Assembly: GCA_965284435.1 (NCBI GenBank)
Contig: OZ260083.1
Coordinates: 1,488,001-1,552,000, forward strand
Origin: CAIYZT01 sp947461435
GTDB taxonomy: Bacteria; Pseudomonadota; Alphaproteobacteria; Rhodobacterales; Rhodobacteraceae
DNA length: 64,000 nt
Direction of reading: 5' to 3'
Positions 1 through 8,406 of this stretch are shown piece after piece. The notes below the pieces were generated by a model. That model was not told the origin of the DNA and did no database searches. It worked only from the letters and a program-made list of their open reading frames with translations. The position numbers were made by a program, and so were the translations under genes. Numbering within the stretch: the first letter of the stretch is position 1; every line of letters begins with the position of its first letter.

Positions 1-1
1 G

Positions 2-265
2 GCGGAGGGCGACCTGTCGACGTTTGAGGCGCTGTGCCGCGCCTGGCCGCTGGTGCGCGAATGTCACATGCTGAACGGCGAGATTGATTTCATTTTGAAA
101 TGCGTCGCGCCTGATCTGTCGAGTTTTCAGAATTTCCTGACCGAGCAGTTGCTGAAGGCCGACAATGTCGCATCGGTCAAGACATCTTTGGTCATTCGCT
201 GCGCCAAAGACGAGCCTGGGCTGTCGTTTGACGTGCTGGAGGCGCGGCTGGACAAAAAGGCCTGA
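2..265 (+). CDS. Lrp/AsnC family transcriptional regulator, C-terminal part (5' end outside window)
   Basis: The frame is open from the left edge, so the N-terminal helix-turn-helix lies outside the window. What remains (about 87 residues) reads as the RAM ligand-binding domain typical of Lrp/AsnC regulators: an alternating beta-alpha pattern, a 'VRECHMLNGEIDFILK' segment matching the usual 'V..c..vtG..Dyll' strand, and the 'V.S.KTSLVIR' closing strand. Such proteins normally sense amino acids or small metabolites and bind DNA as oligomers. The ligand cannot be inferred. A terminator overlaps the stop codon, so this gene probably ends its transcript here. Confidence 0.75.
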   Translation, partial: AEGDLSTFEALCRAWPLVRECHMLNGEIDFILKCVAPDLSSFQNFLTEQLLKADNVASVKTSLVIRCAKDEPGLSFDVLEARLDKKA

Positions 266-279
266 TGCGGGGCCTTTTT
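254..279 (+). terminator. Rho-independent terminator overlapping the AsnC stop codon
   Basis: AAAAAGGCC pairs with GGCCTTTTT across a short loop that contains the stop codon. The GC core followed by a T5 tract is a classic intrinsic terminator. Confidence 0.75.
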
Positions 280-308
280 GCGCCGCCCTTTGACGTCTTT
301 GGCAAGGC

Positions 309-455
309 TTAACGCGCGGCGATCGCCGGGCGGGCTGCGGCCGCCGCTTTGAACGCGGCGGGTTTGCGCTTTGCGCCGCGCTGAAACGGCAGAACTGTCT
401 GGCAGTCGGCGGCAGCGGCCACCACGCTTTTGATCCAGCGGCGTTCTTTTTTCAT
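309..455 (-). CDS. Small basic hypothetical protein (48 aa)
   Basis: A 48-codon frame starts at an ATG preceded by a good Shine-Dalgarno (GGAGATGACG). It reads MKKERRWIKSVVAAAADC, continues to a basic, alanine-rich C-terminus and ends at TAA. The N-terminal 'KKERRWIKSV' resembles a small conserved protein I recall from other Rhodobacterales, but no function is known to me. It has no membrane segment. The call rests on the strong ribosome site, the ATG and amphipathic helix-like content. The next gene on this strand, pgeF, ends about 230 bases upstream, so this may be a separate short transcript. Confidence 0.6.
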   Translation of the reverse strand: MKKERRWIKSVVAAAADCQTVLPFQRGAKRKPAAFKAAAAARPAIAAR

Positions 456-682
456 CGTCATCTCCTGTCAACGTTTGGCGTTGTTCTGGAAACAATGGCC
501 CCCCTTTCCGGCAGAGGTTTGTCCATTTCAGGATTTTTTGTGGCCGGGTTGACGGCGGGGCGGTTGAACACCGGCGGCAGGGGGCAGGGGGTAACGATTG
601 GAATACAAAGACTTTTAAGGAAATCATTCCGAAGCTGGCACCGACAAACCTGGCCAATCGTGCCCCAAATGTGGCGCCGCCC

Positions 683-1432
683 CTAAAGGCGGATGACCGA
701 GATCAGGCGGCCATAGTCTGCTTCGCTTGCGTGGGTTGTCCGCCGGTAGGAATAGAAGCGGTCGCTCTCGCGGTAGGTGCAGTGACCGGTCCATTCGGCA
801 TGGCCAACGCCGGCCGTCTTGAGACGCGACAGCCCATAGGCGGGCAGGTCGAACATGAAGCGCCCATTGGTTCCGGCAATGAAAAAGCGGGCCGTGTTGT
901 GTTCTGAGGTGGTAAAGGCATCAAAAAACTCGGGGCCGACTTCATAGGCGCCTTGGGAAATGGTGGGCCCGATCACGGCCGTGATCCCTGCGCGGCGCGC
1001 GCCAAGGCGTTCCATCGCGTCAATCGTCGCCTCCAGCACCCCGTCTTTTGCCCCGCGCCAGCCCGCATGGGCCGCCCCAATCACCTTGGCGGTGGGGTCG
1101 CAAAACAACACGGGCTGACAATCGGCCGTCAAGATGCCCAAGGCGACACCCGGGGTTGCCGTGACCATCGCGTCGGCCTGCGGCCGGTCGGAGGGCGCGG
1201 CCGAAAGGGTGATGGCTTGTGCCGAGTGGACCTGATGCAGCGTCGCAAGGTCGGAGAGGGGCACGCCTATGGCCGAGGCGACCCGCGTGCGGTTGATTTC
1301 GACGATCTCGCGCTGATCTGACGAGCCTGTTCCGCAGTTCAAACCGCTGAATATCCCCGAGGATGCCCCCCCTTTGCGGGTAAAGAACCCGTGGCGGGCG
1401 CTAAGGCTGGGCGAGGTGATGATTTCCAACAT
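683..1432 (-). CDS. pgeF: Peptidoglycan editing factor PgeF / polyphenol oxidase family (YfiH-like)
   Basis: This 249-aa protein belongs to the DUF152/YfiH family, whose members have been described as multicopper-type oxidases and as factors that remove mis-incorporated residues from peptidoglycan precursors. The family metal-site motifs are visible: 'TLHQVHSA' near residue 63, 'LTADCQPVLF' near residue 100 and 'GAAHAGWRGA' near residue 118. Length is normal. Its start codon overlaps the stop of midA by one base (TGATG), and midA overlaps lgt, so all three are probably co-transcribed and translationally coupled. Confidence 0.9.
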   Translation of the reverse strand: MLEIITSPSLSARHGFFTRKGGASSGIFSGLNCGTGSSDQREIVEINRTRVASAIGVPLSDLATLHQVHSAQAITLSAAPSDRPQADAMVTATPGVALGILTADCQPVLFCDPTAKVIGAAHAGWRGAKDGVLEATIDAMERLGARRAGITAVIGPTISQGAYEVGPEFFDAFTTSEHNTARFFIAGTNGRFMFDLPAYGLSRLKTAGVGHAEWTGHCTYRESDRFYSYRRTTHASEADYGRLISVIRL

Positions 1433-2487
1433 CAGGCAAATCCGGGGGGCTGCGGGGTGGTTTGGGGGTAAAGGGCCAAGATCTTGAACACCTCGCCCAT
1501 TTCACCGGGGTCGGTCAAGCGCCGTGCGGCGGCCAAATGCGCCGTTAGCGCCGGTCCGCTGAGCCGTTTCGCCAAGGCCTCGGTGCGCTGATCGAGCCCG
1601 AGGGTGCGCAAGACGGTGCCCTGCGGGGCATAGGCGTATGGCAGGCCCGCCGTGCGCACCAGAGCCTCAAAATCGACATGGGCTGTCAGGTCAGCCTCGC
1701 CGGGGGCGGCCAAAGGATCGGTGAACTTGTGCGCGGCCACGGCCTGCAACGTATCCCCCTTGGACCGCCAGCCGCCATAATCGGCAATCAGGGCCAGACC
1801 GCCGTGGGCCTTTATGCGGCGCGCCGCCGCCTGAAGGGGGGCGTCGGCGGCCGGGCAAAGTTCGACCACCGTGCCAAGGGGATCCCCGGCAAATCGGGGA
1901 TCAAAGGCATCAAAAGGCAGCGCCGCCGACAGGCCAAAGCACAAGGCCCCGTCGTTTTGGCCGATCAGCCGTTCGTGCCAACCCGTCTGTCCGCGCACGA
2001 ACTGGTGAATGGGCAGGGCATCAAAAAATTCGTTGGCCACCAGAAACAAGGGCGCGTCGGGCAGATCTTCGGGGTGGTCGATCCACTGGGCGGCGACGGA
2101 GCCAAGCGCCGCCTTTTGAACCGCCCGCAACTTTGGCGACGCTTCCAGCAGGACCAGGGTCATCGCGGCGTGAAAGCCGGGCACACCGCGCGTGGCGCGC
2201 AGGATATCAGCCATCAAGGTTCCGCGCCCGGGGCCGAATTCGGCCAGCGTAAAGGGGCTGGGCGCGCCTTGATCGATCCAGCTTTGGGCCAGCGCCAAGC
2301 CAAGCAGTTCGCCATACATCTGCGTGATCTCGGGGGCGGTGATGAAATCCCCTGCGCCGCCAAAGGGCTGCTTTGTGATGTAATAGCCGTAAGACGGGTG
2401 CAAAAGGCATTCTGCCATATAGGCGGCCACGGGAATGGGCCCTTCTTGCTGGATCCGGCGCAGCAAGACTTGGGCCAGCGGGGTCAT
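1432..2487 (-). CDS. SAM-dependent methyltransferase, MidA/NDUFAF7 family
   Basis: The 351-aa protein matches the COG1565 family, whose mitochondrial member NDUFAF7 methylates an arginine of a complex I subunit. The bacterial substrate is uncertain. The SAM-binding motif I is clear ('EFGPGRGTLMADILR'), and the N-terminus contains the family 'YYITKQPFGGAGDFITAPE' stretch. I chose the ATG at 2487, which overlaps the lgt stop (ATGA), because it gives the normal family N-terminus MTPLAQVLLRRI. The same frame stays open further upstream, but that part is lgt read out of frame. Confidence 0.88.
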   Translation of the reverse strand: MTPLAQVLLRRIQQEGPIPVAAYMAECLLHPSYGYYITKQPFGGAGDFITAPEITQMYGELLGLALAQSWIDQGAPSPFTLAEFGPGRGTLMADILRATRGVPGFHAAMTLVLLEASPKLRAVQKAALGSVAAQWIDHPEDLPDAPLFLVANEFFDALPIHQFVRGQTGWHERLIGQNDGALCFGLSAALPFDAFDPRFAGDPLGTVVELCPAADAPLQAAARRIKAHGGLALIADYGGWRSKGDTLQAVAAHKFTDPLAAPGEADLTAHVDFEALVRTAGLPYAYAPQGTVLRTLGLDQRTEALAKRLSGPALTAHLAAARRLTDPGEMGEVFKILALYPQTTPQPPGFA

Positions 2488-3359
2488 GCCGCCCGCGCGC
2501 GGATCAAGAACCAAAGGCCGACGGCAATCATCGGCAAGGACAGGGCTTGGCCCTGCGTCAGCCCGAAGCCGCCCAAGTGCCACGCCAGCCCCAGCGGATT
2601 TCCGGGTGTGACAAACTGAATATCGGGCTGGCGCACAAATTCCACCGCAAAGCGCGCCGCGCCGTACCCGGCGACGAACAGGCCCATGGCGCGGCCCGGA
2701 AAGCGCAGCCATCCGCGGCGCCAGATCAGCCAAGACAGCACCAGACCTAGCAGCAGGCCTTCCAGTAGCGCCTCGTAGATCTGGCTGGGGTGGCGCGCAC
2801 AGATCGTCAGGATGCCGTCGCAGGTTTGGGCCGCATCGCCGGGAAAGGCGACGCCCCAAGGCAGCGTTGTGGGGCGGCCCCAAAGCTCGGCGTTGATGAA
2901 GTTTGCGATCCGGCCAAGGCCAATGCCGATGGGCGCAACCATGGCAAAAAGATCGCCCGTGGTAAGGGTCGAAATCTGATTGCGCCGACAAAAGATAAGG
3001 CCCGCGACGACAACGCCCACAAATCCGCCGTGAAAGGACATGCCGCCTTCCCAGACACGGATGATCCGCGCGGGTTCGGCTGCGAAATCAGACAATTGGT
3101 AAAACAGCACATAGCCGATTCTGCCGCCCAGAATGACGCCGATGATCACCCAGGTGAACAGACTTTCCAGCTGCGGCGCGCTCATCGGGGGGGCGGCGGG
3201 CCAAAGCCGCGCCGTGCGCAAGGCGCGCGCGATCAGCTTCCAGCCGATCAGCAGGCCCGCGATATAGGCCAAGGCGTACCAGCGCAAAGCCAAGTGAATT
3301 CCCAGCACATCGACCGCGAAGATTTCGGGCGAAAGGGGCGGGAAGGGAATATATGACAT
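2484..3359 (-). CDS. lgt: Prolipoprotein diacylglyceryl transferase
   Basis: Lgt transfers diacylglycerol from phosphatidylglycerol to the lipobox cysteine of prolipoproteins at the inner membrane. The 291-aa protein has several hydrophobic segments, the 'FHGGFVGV' motif with the essential histidine region, and the Lgt signature 'GRIANFINAELWGRP'. I chose the ATG at 3359 (MSYIPFPPLSPE); a TTG seven codons upstream is possible but less likely. It is the first gene of the overlapping lgt-midA-pgeF set. Several lipoproteins encoded in this window would be its substrates. Confidence 0.93.
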   Translation of the reverse strand: MSYIPFPPLSPEIFAVDVLGIHLALRWYALAYIAGLLIGWKLIARALRTARLWPAAPPMSAPQLESLFTWVIIGVILGGRIGYVLFYQLSDFAAEPARIIRVWEGGMSFHGGFVGVVVAGLIFCRRNQISTLTTGDLFAMVAPIGIGLGRIANFINAELWGRPTTLPWGVAFPGDAAQTCDGILTICARHPSQIYEALLEGLLLGLVLSWLIWRRGWLRFPGRAMGLFVAGYGAARFAVEFVRQPDIQFVTPGNPLGLAWHLGGFGLTQGQALSLPMIAVGLWFLIRARAA

Positions 3360-3507
3360 AACGCGCGGGCCCCGGTTCAAAACTGATCCCGGTTTTCCAA
3401 TGCGCTGGGGGGGAAGTCAACCAGCCGAGGTTTTGGAACAAAAAGACGCGGCAGGGGCCAAACGCCTTGTTCTGCACCCTGCGCCGCGCCATATAAGAGG
3501 AAACATC

Positions 3508-3765
3508 ATGGAGGCGCAGATGCAGCCGGGAAACAAACTTTTTGACGACATGTCCAAACTGATGAGCAACGCCATGGGCGTGGCACAGGGCGCCAAGACC
3601 GAGGCCGAGACCGCCATGAAAGGCTGGATCGACCGTTGGATGGCCGACCGCGATTTCGTCACGCGCGAGGAATTCGATGCGGTCAAGGCGATGGCGCAAA
3701 AGGCCCGCGAAGACAACGCGGCGCTGCAGGCGCGCCTTGACGCGCTGGAAGCCAAGTCCAGCTGA
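3508..3765 (+). CDS. ubiK: Ubiquinone biosynthesis accessory factor UbiK (BMFP-domain protein)
   Basis: This 85-aa protein has the YqiC/UbiK layout: an N-terminal amphipathic region (KLFDDMSKLMSNAMGVAQG) and a C-terminal coiled coil (FDAVKAMAQKAREDNAALQ followed by ARLDALE). UbiK is a trimeric accessory factor of the Ubi complex that helps aerobic ubiquinone synthesis at the membrane. The ATG at 3508 follows an AGAGG ribosome site. It is divergent from lgt and followed by a strong terminator. Confidence 0.85.
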   Translation: MEAQMQPGNKLFDDMSKLMSNAMGVAQGAKTEAETAMKGWIDRWMADRDFVTREEFDAVKAMAQKAREDNAALQARLDALEAKSS

Positions 3766-3818
3766 GGCAGCAGTCGGCGCGGGTGATCCGCGCCGCGCAT
3801 GCACCGGGAATACAACGC

Positions 3819-3847
3819 AAAAAGCCCACCTTGCGGTGGGCTTTTTT
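3819..3847. terminator. Bidirectional intrinsic terminator between ubiK and tRNA-Ala
   Basis: AAAAAGCCCACC pairs with GGTGGGCTTTTTT around a TTGC loop. The A-run and T-run on opposite sides let it stop transcripts from both directions. Confidence 0.9.
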
Positions 3848-3859
3848 GCTTTGTTCGGT

Positions 3860-3935
<76 letters not shown>

Positions 3936-4044
3936 GTACCGATCGAACGACGCATGGGCTGCGTCGTGTGGCGTTGTTTAGGGGAGGGCGCAGCGGGGTG
4001 CAAGCAGAAATATGCACCGATCTTGCGCCCCCCTCCCAGATTTA

Positions 4045-4380
4045 TCAGACGTCTTCTTCGCCGCCCGGAACATCGGCAAGATCGTCCAGCGATACCGTGT
4101 CATCGGCATCATCTTCCAACAGCTCGTCGTCCAGTTCGGCATCATCGGTCACGCCCGTGGCGAGCAGATCTTCGTCTGCTTCCAGATCGTCAACCAACAC
4201 ATCATCATCTTTTTCGGGCGCAACGCGCGCGATGACGGCAGCGGCCATCTTGCGGCGCGCCGATTCGATATCCACCACTTCGCCCGTGTAGGGGCTGACG
4301 ATGGGGCTACGGTTGAGGTCGTAAAAGCGTTTACCCGTTGTCGGACAAATGCGTTTGGTACCCCATTCAGGATTGGGCAT
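4045..4380 (-). CDS. TIGR02300 family (FYDLN acid domain) protein
   Basis: The 111-aa protein starts MPNPEWGTKRICPTTGKRFY, the hallmark of the TIGR02300/FYDLN_acid family found in alphaproteobacteria. The N-terminus keeps one CP..G half of a zinc ribbon, followed by 'FYDLNRSPIVSPYTGE'. The C-terminal half is extremely acidic (runs of D and E) and probably disordered. No biochemical role is established to my knowledge. It is divergent from the SprT-like gene. Confidence 0.9.
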   Translation of the reverse strand: MPNPEWGTKRICPTTGKRFYDLNRSPIVSPYTGEVVDIESARRKMAAAVIARVAPEKDDDVLVDDLEADEDLLATGVTDDAELDDELLEDDADDTVSLDDLADVPGGEEDV

Positions 4381-4493
4381 GGTGATCCCTTATCAGCTTG
4401 AAATCCAGCGAAGCGTCCGCTTGCCACAGGACCGCGCAAGTGTCAAAGGCTTTTGCGACGATTGGATTGATGGCGGTTTGGGGGCGGCGCGAC

Positions 4494-5174
4494 ATGGCAG
4501 TTCTGCCGGGATTACCGGGGGTCGAGGTGGCGCTTCGCCGCTCGTCGCGGGCGCGGCGGTTTTCGCTGCGCGTCTCGCGGCAAACCGGGGCGGTGACGCT
4601 GACCCTGCCGGTGCGCGCGCGCGAATCAGAGGCGATCTCGTTTCTGGCGGCACAAGAAGCCTGGCTGCGCGACGCCTTGGTTCAGGTCAGCCCGGAACAG
4701 ACCTTGACCTATGGAACCCAGATCCCCGTTGAGGGGCGTTTGTTGACCATCAGTCCCGGTCAGGGGCGGGCCATTGTCGTTGAGGGGGACCGGTTGATGG
4801 TTCCGGGCAGCCCTGACCGGCTGTCGGCGCGGCTGCAGGCCTGGTTGAAGGTTCTGGCCCGGGACAGGTTGGCCCGCGCCGTGGATCGCCATGCCGCTCT
4901 TTTGGGCCGCAAGGTGACGGACATCACCTTGCGCGATACCCGGTCGCGCTGGGGGTCGTGCACCGCGCAGGGCCGGTTGATGTTTTCGTGGCGGCTGATC
5001 ATGGCCCCGCCCGAGGTGCTGGACTATGTCGCGGCCCATGAGGTGGCGCATCTGGTGGAGATGAACCATTCGGATCGCTTCTGGGCCGTGGTTGAACGGC
5101 TTTATCCCGGCTGGCAGGGTCGCCGGGCCTGGCTGCGCAATGAGGGGACAGCCCTGCAAGGCTTTCGGTTCTAG
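4494..5174 (+). CDS. SprT-like / YgjP family zinc metalloprotease (DUF45)
   Basis: A zincin-type protease-like protein of about 226 aa. The HExxH motif is visible in 'AAHEVAHLVEMNHSDRFW' near residue 182, with the downstream histidine typical of the M48/WLM/DUF45 group, and 'RDTRSRWGSCTAQGRL' just before it is the family signature. I prefer the ATG at 4494 (MAVLPGLPGVEV). ATGs at 4470 and 4398 are in frame, but homologous sequence seems to begin only after 4494. The substrate is unknown. Confidence 0.82.
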   Translation: MAVLPGLPGVEVALRRSSRARRFSLRVSRQTGAVTLTLPVRARESEAISFLAAQEAWLRDALVQVSPEQTLTYGTQIPVEGRLLTISPGQGRAIVVEGDRLMVPGSPDRLSARLQAWLKVLARDRLARAVDRHAALLGRKVTDITLRDTRSRWGSCTAQGRLMFSWRLIMAPPEVLDYVAAHEVAHLVEMNHSDRFWAVVERLYPGWQGRRAWLRNEGTALQGFRF

Positions 5175-5210
5175 CTTGACCCCGCGGGCCGCGCCGATCA
5201 AGCTTGCCCC

Positions 5211-5861
5211 ATGCCGATCACACCCCGCCTTGCCGATCCAAACGCCGCCGCGCATGAACGGCTGTACCGCGCCCTGCGCCAACAGGTTTTGCATGGCGAG
5301 ATGGCGCCGGGCCAGTCCTTGACCCTGCGCGGGCTGGCCAAACAGTTTGACGTCTCGATGACGCCGGCGCGCGATGCCGTGCGGCGGCTGGCGGCCGAAG
5401 GGGCCTTCACGATTTCGTCTTCGGGCCGAATCTCGACGCCGGAACTGTCCCCAGAGCGGATTGAAGAGCTGGCCTCGATCCGCGCCTTGCTGGAGCCGGA
5501 AATGGCCTCGCGCGCGTTGCCGCGTGCCCATTTTGCCTTGATTGATCGTTTGGCCGCGATCAACAGCCTGAACCATGAGGCCGTGCTGAACCAAGATGCC
5601 GTGGCCTATGTGCGCACCAATCTGGAGTTTCACCGCACCTTGTATCTGCGCGCGCAAACCCCTGCGATGCTGGCCATGATCGAAACGGTCTGGTTGCAAT
5701 TAGGGCCGACCATGCGGGCTTTGTACCAAAAAATCCGTCGCCGGGAATTGCCGCAACATCACCGGCATATCCTTGCGGCCCTGCGGGCGGGGGACGAGCC
5801 GGGCCTGCGCCTTGCGGTCCGCACCGACGTCACGCAGGGGCTGCGTCACCTGACAGCTTAG
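5211..5861 (+). CDS. GntR family transcriptional regulator (FCD/FadR subfamily)
   Basis: This 216-aa protein has an N-terminal winged helix-turn-helix (residues about 10-75; 'LRGLAKQFDVSMTPARDAVRRL' is the recognition region) and an all-helical FCD domain (residues about 85-210) with the metal-binding-type D/H/H positions ('NLEFHRTLY', 'HHRHILAAL'). FCD regulators respond to organic acids and are usually repressors. The neighbour downstream is a pirin gene, not an obvious catabolic operon, so the effector is unknown. Confidence 0.9.
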   Translation: MPITPRLADPNAAAHERLYRALRQQVLHGEMAPGQSLTLRGLAKQFDVSMTPARDAVRRLAAEGAFTISSSGRISTPELSPERIEELASIRALLEPEMASRALPRAHFALIDRLAAINSLNHEAVLNQDAVAYVRTNLEFHRTLYLRAQTPAMLAMIETVWLQLGPTMRALYQKIRRRELPQHHRHILAALRAGDEPGLRLAVRTDVTQGLRHLTA

Positions 5862-5961
5862 GCGCCCTGCGCAATTTCGCACAGACCGGAGGCAGTTTTG
5901 TGGCTTTCTTTCTGGGCCCGGTATCCCATATCAGGAACACCTGACAGCAAAGGAGATCCCT

Positions 5962-6873
5962 ATGTCGATCCGCCCCGTTCTTGAATCCCGCAAAGCCATG
6001 CCCGCGATGGAAGGGGCTGGGGTGAAACTGCACCGCGCCTTTGGTTTTCAAGATCCAACCGAGTTGGACCCCTTCTTGTTGTTTGACGATTTTCGCAACG
6101 ACCGGCCGGTGGATTTCGCGCCGGGATTTCCCTGGCATCCGCACCGCGGGATTGAAACGATCACCTATGTTCTGGCCGGAACGGTCGATCATGCCGACAG
6201 CTTGGGCAACGAAGGGTCTTTGGGGGCCGGGGATGTGCAATGGATGACCGCCGGGCGCGGGATCTTGCACCAAGAGATGCCAAAGGGAAACATTGCCGGA
6301 CAGATGCATGGCTTTCAGCTTTGGGCCAATCTGCCGGGGTCAATGAAGATGACCGCGCCGCGGTATCAGGATGTGAAATCCAAGGATATTCCCGAAATCA
6401 TCGATGATGACGGCACCAAGGTGCGGGTGATCGTCGGCTCTTTCTGGGGCAAAACCGGCCCGGTGGATGGGATTGCCGCCGATCCGCAGTATCTGGACAT
6501 CTCGGTTCCGGCGGGAAAGCGCAAGAGTTTCAAGATCGACACGCGCCGCCGCGCCTTTGCCTATGTGTTTCAAGGATCGGGCAAATTCGCGGATGCCTCG
6601 CGCCCGCAAGGGGTGCTGTTGGAAAAGGAAGTCTTGGGCGAAGAGGTGAATATTCGCGACATGTCCGGCAATCGGACCCTGATCCGGTTTGGGGCGGGCG
6701 ATGAGGTGACGGTGCGGGCCGGCGATCATGGGGTGCGATTCCTGCTGATCTCGGGCGCGCCGATTGAAGAGCCCGTTGCATGGCATGGGCCGATCGTCAT
6801 GAACACCAAGGCCGAGTTGCAACAGGCCATGAGCGAACTGCGCAACGGCACTTTCATTCGCCCCGGCCATTAG
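5962..6873 (+). CDS. Pirin family protein
   Basis: The 303-aa bicupin has both pirin N- and C-domains. The metal ligands of the N-terminal cupin are recognisable in 'WHPHRGIETITYVLAG' (HxH) and 'GRGILHQEMP' (H and E). Bacterial pirins act as quercetin dioxygenases or as binding partners of metabolic enzymes such as pyruvate dehydrogenase. Which applies here cannot be seen. The start follows AAAGGAG. A small inverted repeat TCAGG-AACA-CCTGA lies just upstream. Confidence 0.92.
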   Translation: MSIRPVLESRKAMPAMEGAGVKLHRAFGFQDPTELDPFLLFDDFRNDRPVDFAPGFPWHPHRGIETITYVLAGTVDHADSLGNEGSLGAGDVQWMTAGRGILHQEMPKGNIAGQMHGFQLWANLPGSMKMTAPRYQDVKSKDIPEIIDDDGTKVRVIVGSFWGKTGPVDGIAADPQYLDISVPAGKRKSFKIDTRRRAFAYVFQGSGKFADASRPQGVLLEKEVLGEEVNIRDMSGNRTLIRFGAGDEVTVRAGDHGVRFLLISGAPIEEPVAWHGPIVMNTKAELQQAMSELRNGTFIRPGH

Positions 6874-6880
6874 GGGCGGG

Positions 6881-6903
6881 CAGGGGGGGCTTGCCCCCCC
6901 CTG
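6881..6903. terminator. GC-rich hairpin between the convergent pirin and lpd genes
   Basis: CAGGGGGG pairs with CCCCCCTG across a short GC-TTG loop. It sits immediately after pirin and just beyond the lpd stop. There is no long T-run, so termination efficiency is uncertain. Confidence 0.55.
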
Positions 6904-6944
6904 TTGACACCGCGCCATCCAAAGCGCGGCAGCGTGCCCCGGTG

Positions 6945-8321
6945 TCAGGCGTGGATGGCGCCGTCGCCGCAGGCAAGGGCCGCCTCGCGCACCGCCTCGG
7001 AATAGGTGGGGTGGGCGTGGCAGGTCAGCGCAAGGTCTTGAGCAGAGGCGCCAAATTCCATCGCAACGCAGACCTCGTGGATCAGATCGCCCGCACTTGG
7101 GCCGATGATATGGGCGCCCAGAATGCGGTCTGTCGCGGCATCGGCCAGAATTTTCACGAAACCGTCGGCCTGAAACACCGCCTTGGCGCGGGCATTGCCC
7201 ATAAAGGGAAACTTGCCAACCTTGTAGGCCCGGCCCTGATCTTTCAACTGCTCTTCCGTGGCACCCACATTGGCCACTTCGGGTGTGGTATAGATTACGC
7301 CGGGGATCACGCCGTAGTTCACGTGTCCCGAACGGCCTGCCATCACCTCGGCGGCGGCCATACCCTCGTCTTCGGCTTTGTGCGCCAGCATCGGCCCGGC
7401 AATGGCATCGCCAATGGCATAAAGGCCCGCGATGTTGGTGCGGAAGTGGTCATCTGTCTTGATGGTGCCGCGCGGGCCCATTTCGACGCCCAGCAGATCA
7501 AGCCCCAGACCGGCCGTATAGGGTTTGCGGCCCGTGGCGAGCAGAACCACATCAGCCGTCAGGCTGGCCAGACTGTCGTCTTTGCGCCGCTTGTAGGTGA
7601 CCGTGCCCCCTTCAACCTTTTGAACGGCGGCCCCGAGCACGAAGGTCAACCCCTGTTTGGTCAGGATGCGCTGGAAGGTTTTGGCAACTTCGCTGTCCAT
7701 GCCGGGGGTGATGGCATCAAGATATTCCACCACGGTCACCTTGGTGCCCAACCTTGCATAGACAGAGCCCATTTCTAGGCCGATCACGCCCGCGCCAATG
7801 ACGACCATGGATTTGGGGATCGATGGCAGGGTCAATGCGCCGGTCGAGGTGACGACGGTTTTCTCGTCGATGGTCACGCCGGGCAAAGTGGCGGGTTCGG
7901 ACCCGGTGGCGATGACGATGTGTTTGGCGGTATGGATGTCATCGCCGACCTTGACCTGACCGGGCGCGGGAAGTGTGCCCCAACCTTTCAGCCAAGTGAT
8001 CTTGTTCTTTTTGAACAAAAACTCGATCCCCTTGGTGTTGCCGTTCACCACATCCTGTTTATAGGCCTGCATCTGGCCCCAATCGACGGTGGGCGCTGGG
8101 CCCATCAGGCCCATTTTCGCAAAGTTTTCATGGGCTTCGTGCAACTGGTGCGTGGCGTTCAGCAAAGCCTTGGACGGGATGCATCCGACGTTCAGGCAGG
8201 TGCCGCCCAGCGTCTCGCGCCCTTCGACCACGGCGACGTTGAGGCCAAGTTGCGCGGCGCGGATGGCGCAGACATAGCCGCCGGGGCCAGCGCCAAGGAT
8301 GATTGCGTCAAAGTCTGCCAT
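6945..8321 (-). CDS. lpdA: Dihydrolipoyl dehydrogenase (E3)
   Basis: This 458-aa flavoprotein reoxidises the dihydrolipoyl groups of 2-oxoacid dehydrogenase complexes and makes NADH. The FAD-binding GAGPGGYVCAIRAAQLG, the redox pair in 'GGTCLNVGCIPSKALL', the NAD-binding 'VVIGAGVIGLEMGSVYARLG' and the C-terminal active-site 'CHAHPTYSEA' (His-Glu dyad) are all present. It ends the minus-strand suc/odh series, so it most likely serves the 2-oxoglutarate dehydrogenase complex. The start follows AAAAGGACC. Confidence 0.96.
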   Translation of the reverse strand: MADFDAIILGAGPGGYVCAIRAAQLGLNVAVVEGRETLGGTCLNVGCIPSKALLNATHQLHEAHENFAKMGLMGPAPTVDWGQMQAYKQDVVNGNTKGIEFLFKKNKITWLKGWGTLPAPGQVKVGDDIHTAKHIVIATGSEPATLPGVTIDEKTVVTSTGALTLPSIPKSMVVIGAGVIGLEMGSVYARLGTKVTVVEYLDAITPGMDSEVAKTFQRILTKQGLTFVLGAAVQKVEGGTVTYKRRKDDSLASLTADVVLLATGRKPYTAGLGLDLLGVEMGPRGTIKTDDHFRTNIAGLYAIGDAIAGPMLAHKAEDEGMAAAEVMAGRSGHVNYGVIPGVIYTTPEVANVGATEEQLKDQGRAYKVGKFPFMGNARAKAVFQADGFVKILADAATDRILGAHIIGPSAGDLIHEVCVAMEFGASAQDLALTCHAHPTYSEAVREAALACGDGAIHA

Positions 8322-8406
8322 GGGTTTGGTCCTTTTGGTGTCGGCGGAACCGGGGCGCAGCGCCCCCCGGCCCCCCCGGAGGATGTTTGGAAACGGATCT
8401 TGTGGC

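Noticed and set aside
1678..2619. Long plus-strand open frame (313 codons) opposite midA/lgt
   Set aside because: Composition is that of an antisense shadow in GC-rich DNA; the minus strand encodes clear MidA and Lgt motifs there.
3467..3495. TTGTTC-N17-CATATA as a promoter for ubiK
   Set aside because: Transcription would start only a few bases before the ATG and miss the ribosome site.
4626..5699. Long minus-strand frame (357 codons) opposite the SprT-like and GntR genes
   Set aside because: Gln/Arg/Gly-rich shadow without motifs; both plus-strand genes have clear domain signatures.
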